A DNA stretch of 64,000 nucleotides, taken from Lysobacter sp. BMK333-48F3 (GTDB taxonomy: Bacteria > Pseudomonadota > Gammaproteobacteria > Xanthomonadales > Xanthomonadaceae). The notes under the pieces are model-generated. The model saw nothing but the letters and a program-made list of their open reading frames with translations. It did no database searches and was not told the origin of the DNA. Position numbers and translations under genes: made by a program. Positions 61,286 to 64,000 of this stretch are shown here, one piece after another; position 1 is the first letter of the stretch, and each line of letters starts with the position of its first letter. The stretch is from the NCBI RefSeq assembly GCF_019733395.1, contig NZ_JAIHOO010000001.1, positions 2,365,001 through 2,429,000 on the forward strand, written 5' to 3'.

Positions 61286-63802
61286 TCAGGGCTGGGCCGC
61301 GCGTGCGGCGCGTTCGGCGAAGGCAGGCGCCTTTTCGAAGCCGAACAGGCGCAGCTCGCGGCGTTCGGCGCCGGCGACGAAGTACAGGGTCGCCGGCGGG
61401 CCGATGATGCCCAGGCGCTGCATCAGCGCCTGATCGAGTTCGTCGTTGGCGGTGACGTCGGCCTTGAGCAGGACGAAACCGTCCAGGGCGCGGTGCACCT
61501 GCGGCTCGGGGAAGGTGTACTTCTCCATCTCCTTGCAGGCCACGCACCAGTCGGCATAGAAGTCGAGCATCAGCGGCTTGCCGGCGGCCTGGGCCGCGGC
61601 GATCTCGCGGTCGAGGTCGGCGCTGGACTTGATCTTGCGGAACGGCAGTTCGGCCGGATGCGCGGCGCCGCCGCGCAGACCCGCCAGCGGCCGCAGCGGA
61701 TCGCTGCCGCCGGCCAGGGCGCCGAGCACCTGCGCCGCGCCGGCCAGGCCGAGCAGCAGCGCGGCCAGCCAGGCCAGCGCGCGCAGACCGCTGCCATGGC
61801 CGCGGCCGCCGCCCGCCAGCGCGATCAGCACCGCCGCGCCGAGCAGCAACGCGCCCCACAGGGCCAGGGTCAGCGCGCCGGGCAGGATCCGCGACAGCAT
61901 CCACACCGCCATGCCGACGAACACCAGGCCGAACGCGCGCTGCACCGCGACCATCCACGGCCCGCTGGTCGGCAGGCCGCGGCCGGCGGCGACGCCGAAC
62001 GCGATCAGCGGCGCACCCATGCCCATCGCCAGGGCGAACAGCGCCGCGCCGCCGAACAGCGGGTCGCGGGTCTGGCCGATGTACAGCACCGCCGCGGCCA
62101 GCGGCGGCGCCACGCAGGGGCCGACGATCAGCGCCGACAGCGCGCCCATCACCGCCACGCCGAGCCAGGAACCGCCGCGCTGGCGGTTGCTGAGCTCGCC
62201 CAGGCGGTTGCGCAGCGCGGCCGGCAACTGCAGTTCGTACAGGCCGAAGCTGGACAGGGCCAGGGCCAGGAACAACAGGGCGAACAGCACGATCACCCAC
62301 GGCGTCTGGAAGGCGATCTGCAGATTGGCGCCGACCAGCCCGGCGACCACCCCGGCGACGGTGAACACCACCGCATTGGCGAGCACGTAGACCAGCGACA
62401 GGGCGAACGCGCGGCGTGCGCCCAGGCCCGGGCCCTGGCCGACGATCAGGCCGGACAGGATCGGCACCATCGGCAGCACGCAGGGGGTGAAGGCCAGCAG
62501 CAGGCCGAAGCCGAAGAAGGTCAGCAGCGCCCAGTAGCGGTTCGGGCCTTTCAGCGAAGCGGCGAGCAGGCTGTCTTCGGCCTGCGGCGCGGCGGCGTCG
62601 GCGCTTGCCGGTGCGGTTGCGGCGATCGCGGCCGCGGCGGTGGCGGCATCCGTGCCGGCGGCCTGCGGCGCCGCACTCGCGGCCGCATCGTTGGCGTCCG
62701 TCGCGGCCGCAGGCGCGGCAGCGGCGCCGGCCGCATCGGCCGCCGAGGTCGGGTTCGGCGCGGTCGGGGTCGCGCCGGCCGGCAACGTCGCCGCGGCTGT
62801 CGTCGCGGTGCCGGCGGCCGTCGCGGCGGTCGCGCCGACGTTGCCGCGCGGCAGGTCGACGGCGATCTTGCGGGTCATCGGCGGGTAGCAGATGCCGTCG
62901 GTCTGGCAGCCCTGGAAACCGACGGTAAGCGTCAGCCTGGCCGCGTCGGCGGTCTTGCGCAGCAGCGGCAACGGCACGTCGATCTGGTCGAAGAACACCG
63001 TGACCTGGCCGAAGTGCTCGTCGCGATGGGCGACGCCGCGCGGCCATTGCGGCTTGCCGGCGGCGATGTCGGCGCGGTCGGTCTTGAGCGAGGTCTTGTC
63101 GCGATACAGGTAATAGCCGCGCGCCGGGGTGAAGCGCAGCAGCAGGCTGTCGCCGTCGCGGGCGATGGCTTCCACGCCGAAGGCCTGTTCCGGCGGCAGC
63201 GGCAAGGCGTCGGTGGCGCCGGCGGCATTGCTCGGCGCGCCCAGGGCCGGGGCGCCCAGCAGCGGATTGGACGCGGCGCCGCCGCGCACGCCGAAGCCGG
63301 CCAGCGGCGCGGCCGTCGGCACCGGATCGACCGCGGCCTCGGCGGCTGCGGGCAGGGCCACGGCGACGGTGCGGGTCTGCGGCGGGTAGCAGATGCCGGC
63401 GTCGGCGCAGCCCTGGTACTTGATGGTCAGCTTGACGCTGCCGGCCTGGGCCTGGCCGGGCAGGCTGGCCACCACCCGGTCGCGATACGTCTCGACGTCG
63501 CCGAAGAACTCGTCCTTGTAGGCCTTGCCCTTGGGCAGTTGCAGCGCCTGCGCGGCGAAGCCGGCGTCGGCCTTGACCGAAATGCGGTGCTTGTAGAGGT
63601 AATAGCCCTTGGCGATCTTCCAGTCGATGGCGATGCGATCGGCGGAAGCGGCCTGGGCGCCGAGCACGAAGGCCTGGTCGACCGGCAGCAGGTCCTGCTC
63701 GTTCACCGCCAGGGCGGGAGCGCTGCCCAGGGCGGCGACGGCGGCGAACGCGAAGGCCGCGGCGGCGCGCAGGCGACGGCGGCGGAACGGATGGTCGGTC
63801 AT
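61286..63802 (-). CDS. dsbD: Thiol:disulfide interchange protein DsbD with duplicated N-terminal domain
   Basis: 838 residues, about 250 longer than E. coli DsbD. After the signal peptide come two successive DsbC-interaction (nDsbD) domains, at ~30-145 (YYLYKHRI ... YQGCADAGICYPP) and ~195-315 (YYLYRDKTS ... FQGCQTDGICYPP), each keeping its Cys-x5-Cys pair. An Ala-rich linker (~320-400), the eight-helix electron-transfer domain (FTPCVLPMVPILSG; GPCVAPPLAAAVLYIG) and a C-terminal thioredoxin domain with DFYADWCVACKEME follow. It moves electrons from cytoplasmic thioredoxin to periplasmic thiols. ATGA overlap with cutA. Confidence 0.93.
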   Translation of the reverse strand: MTDHPFRRRRLRAAAAFAFAAVAALGSAPALAVNEQDLLPVDQAFVLGAQAASADRIAIDWKIAKGYYLYKHRISVKADAGFAAQALQLPKGKAYKDEFFGDVETYRDRVVASLPGQAQAGSVKLTIKYQGCADAGICYPPQTRTVAVALPAAAEAAVDPVPTAAPLAGFGVRGGAASNPLLGAPALGAPSNAAGATDALPLPPEQAFGVEAIARDGDSLLLRFTPARGYYLYRDKTSLKTDRADIAAGKPQWPRGVAHRDEHFGQVTVFFDQIDVPLPLLRKTADAARLTLTVGFQGCQTDGICYPPMTRKIAVDLPRGNVGATAATAAGTATTAAATLPAGATPTAPNPTSAADAAGAAAAPAAATDANDAAASAAPQAAGTDAATAAAAIAATAPASADAAAPQAEDSLLAASLKGPNRYWALLTFFGFGLLLAFTPCVLPMVPILSGLIVGQGPGLGARRAFALSLVYVLANAVVFTVAGVVAGLVGANLQIAFQTPWVIVLFALLFLALALSSFGLYELQLPAALRNRLGELSNRQRGGSWLGVAVMGALSALIVGPCVAPPLAAAVLYIGQTRDPLFGGAALFALAMGMGAPLIAFGVAAGRGLPTSGPWMVAVQRAFGLVFVGMAVWMLSRILPGALTLALWGALLLGAAVLIALAGGGRGHGSGLRALAWLAALLLGLAGAAQVLGALAGGSDPLRPLAGLRGGAAHPAELPFRKIKSSADLDREIAAAQAAGKPLMLDFYADWCVACKEMEKYTFPEPQVHRALDGFVLLKADVTANDELDQALMQRLGIIGPPATLYFVAGAERRELRLFGFEKAPAFAERAARAAQP

Positions 63803-64000
63803 CGGTCGGGGGTCTGCTCGTTCACCCATAAGCCGTAGGGTCGGTAGTGGTCGCGCGGTTCGACCACAAGAACCTCCGGCAGTTCATACGGATGCAGTTC
63901 GATCAGGCGTTCGACCAGGGCCGGATAGGTCGCGGCCCCGGTCTTGATCAGCAACTGCACTTCGGTGGCCTGCTCGACTTGGCCCTGCCAGCGGTAGGTC
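63799..64000 (-). CDS. cutA: CutA divalent-cation tolerance protein, N-terminus outside the window
   Basis: The last 66 codons are present, running off the right edge. The translation TYRWQGQVEQATEVQLLIKT continues through LIELHPYELPEVLVVE to the stop. This matches the CutA core (YxWxGxxExxxEVxLxxKT and HPYxxPE). The stop overlaps the dsbD start by 4 bases (ATGA). cutA next to dsbD is a familiar order in proteobacteria. Confidence 0.92.
   Translation of the reverse strand, partial: TYRWQGQVEQATEVQLLIKTGAATYPALVERLIELHPYELPEVLVVEPRDHYRPYGLWVNEQTPDR

Overview
The window is very GC-rich chromosomal DNA of a gammaproteobacterium in the Xanthomonadaceae/Lysobacteraceae, most likely Lysobacter. 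This rests on three things: the gene set and its family-typical groupings (aroQ-accB-accC, prmA-DUF3426-fis, purH/purD, erpA-nudC-ampE, bfd-bfr), the abundance of GTAG-type REP palindromes and other dispersed intergenic repeats, and codon usage. All identifications were made by reading translations and motifs by eye; no database search was run.

Layout. 1-6155 (+): an unrecognised three-gene run with two large paralogous beta-rich proteins (the first cut off by the window edge, the second carrying Pro/Gly and Pro/Gln repeats and an OmpA-like segment) and a third unknown protein. 6190-6570: dispersed repeats. 6592-8800 (-): btuB behind a clear cobalamin riboswitch. 8953-18359: housekeeping genes (TfoX-C protein, fRMsr, bioD, phasin, queD, tRNA-Met, rppH, a Fur-box-led bfd plus bfr, a DUF4126 protein, a bactofilin flanked by two paralogous coiled-coil membrane proteins, erpA, nudC). 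18521-24500 (+): ampE, then an ECF sigma / FecR / TonB-receptor signalling set. 24504-27255 (-): DUF2752 and CD225 small membrane proteins and an MFS-PlsC fusion. 26997-28618: a large inverted duplication ending in an apparently perfect, spacer-free 802-bp palindrome that copies the 5' end of the MFS-PlsC gene twice more. This is either a real rearrangement or an assembly artefact. 28729-35910: a hydrolase, an S15-type peptidase, an IS1595-family element, MscS, RidA, LysR and two small proteins. 36089-38286: REP clusters around a flavin hydroxylase.

38353-60381 on the minus strand carries what I recall as one conserved Xanthomonadaceae block, aroQ-accB-accC-prmA-DUF3426-fis-purH-purD. Here it is split by three blocks containing plus-strand genes: a three-gene exported/unknown cluster (54992-57699), an eight-gene phospholipid-type cluster (44292-52177), and an amino-acid symporter (39918-41375) next to one minus-strand unknown gene. 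The eight-gene cluster looks like an expanded version of E. coli ynbABCD: two CDP-alcohol phosphatidyltransferases with variant active-site motifs, a hydrolase-methyltransferase fusion, a PAP2/dual-specificity phosphatase fusion, a PlsC acyltransferase, a CdsA-type cytidylyltransferase, and two proteins of unknown function. Almost every gene overlaps the next by 4 bases, so they are probably translated together to make or modify an unidentified membrane lipid or glycolipid. The window closes (60676-64000, -) with a cutA-dsbD-tlpA redox run in which DsbD has two tandem N-terminal DsbC-interaction domains.
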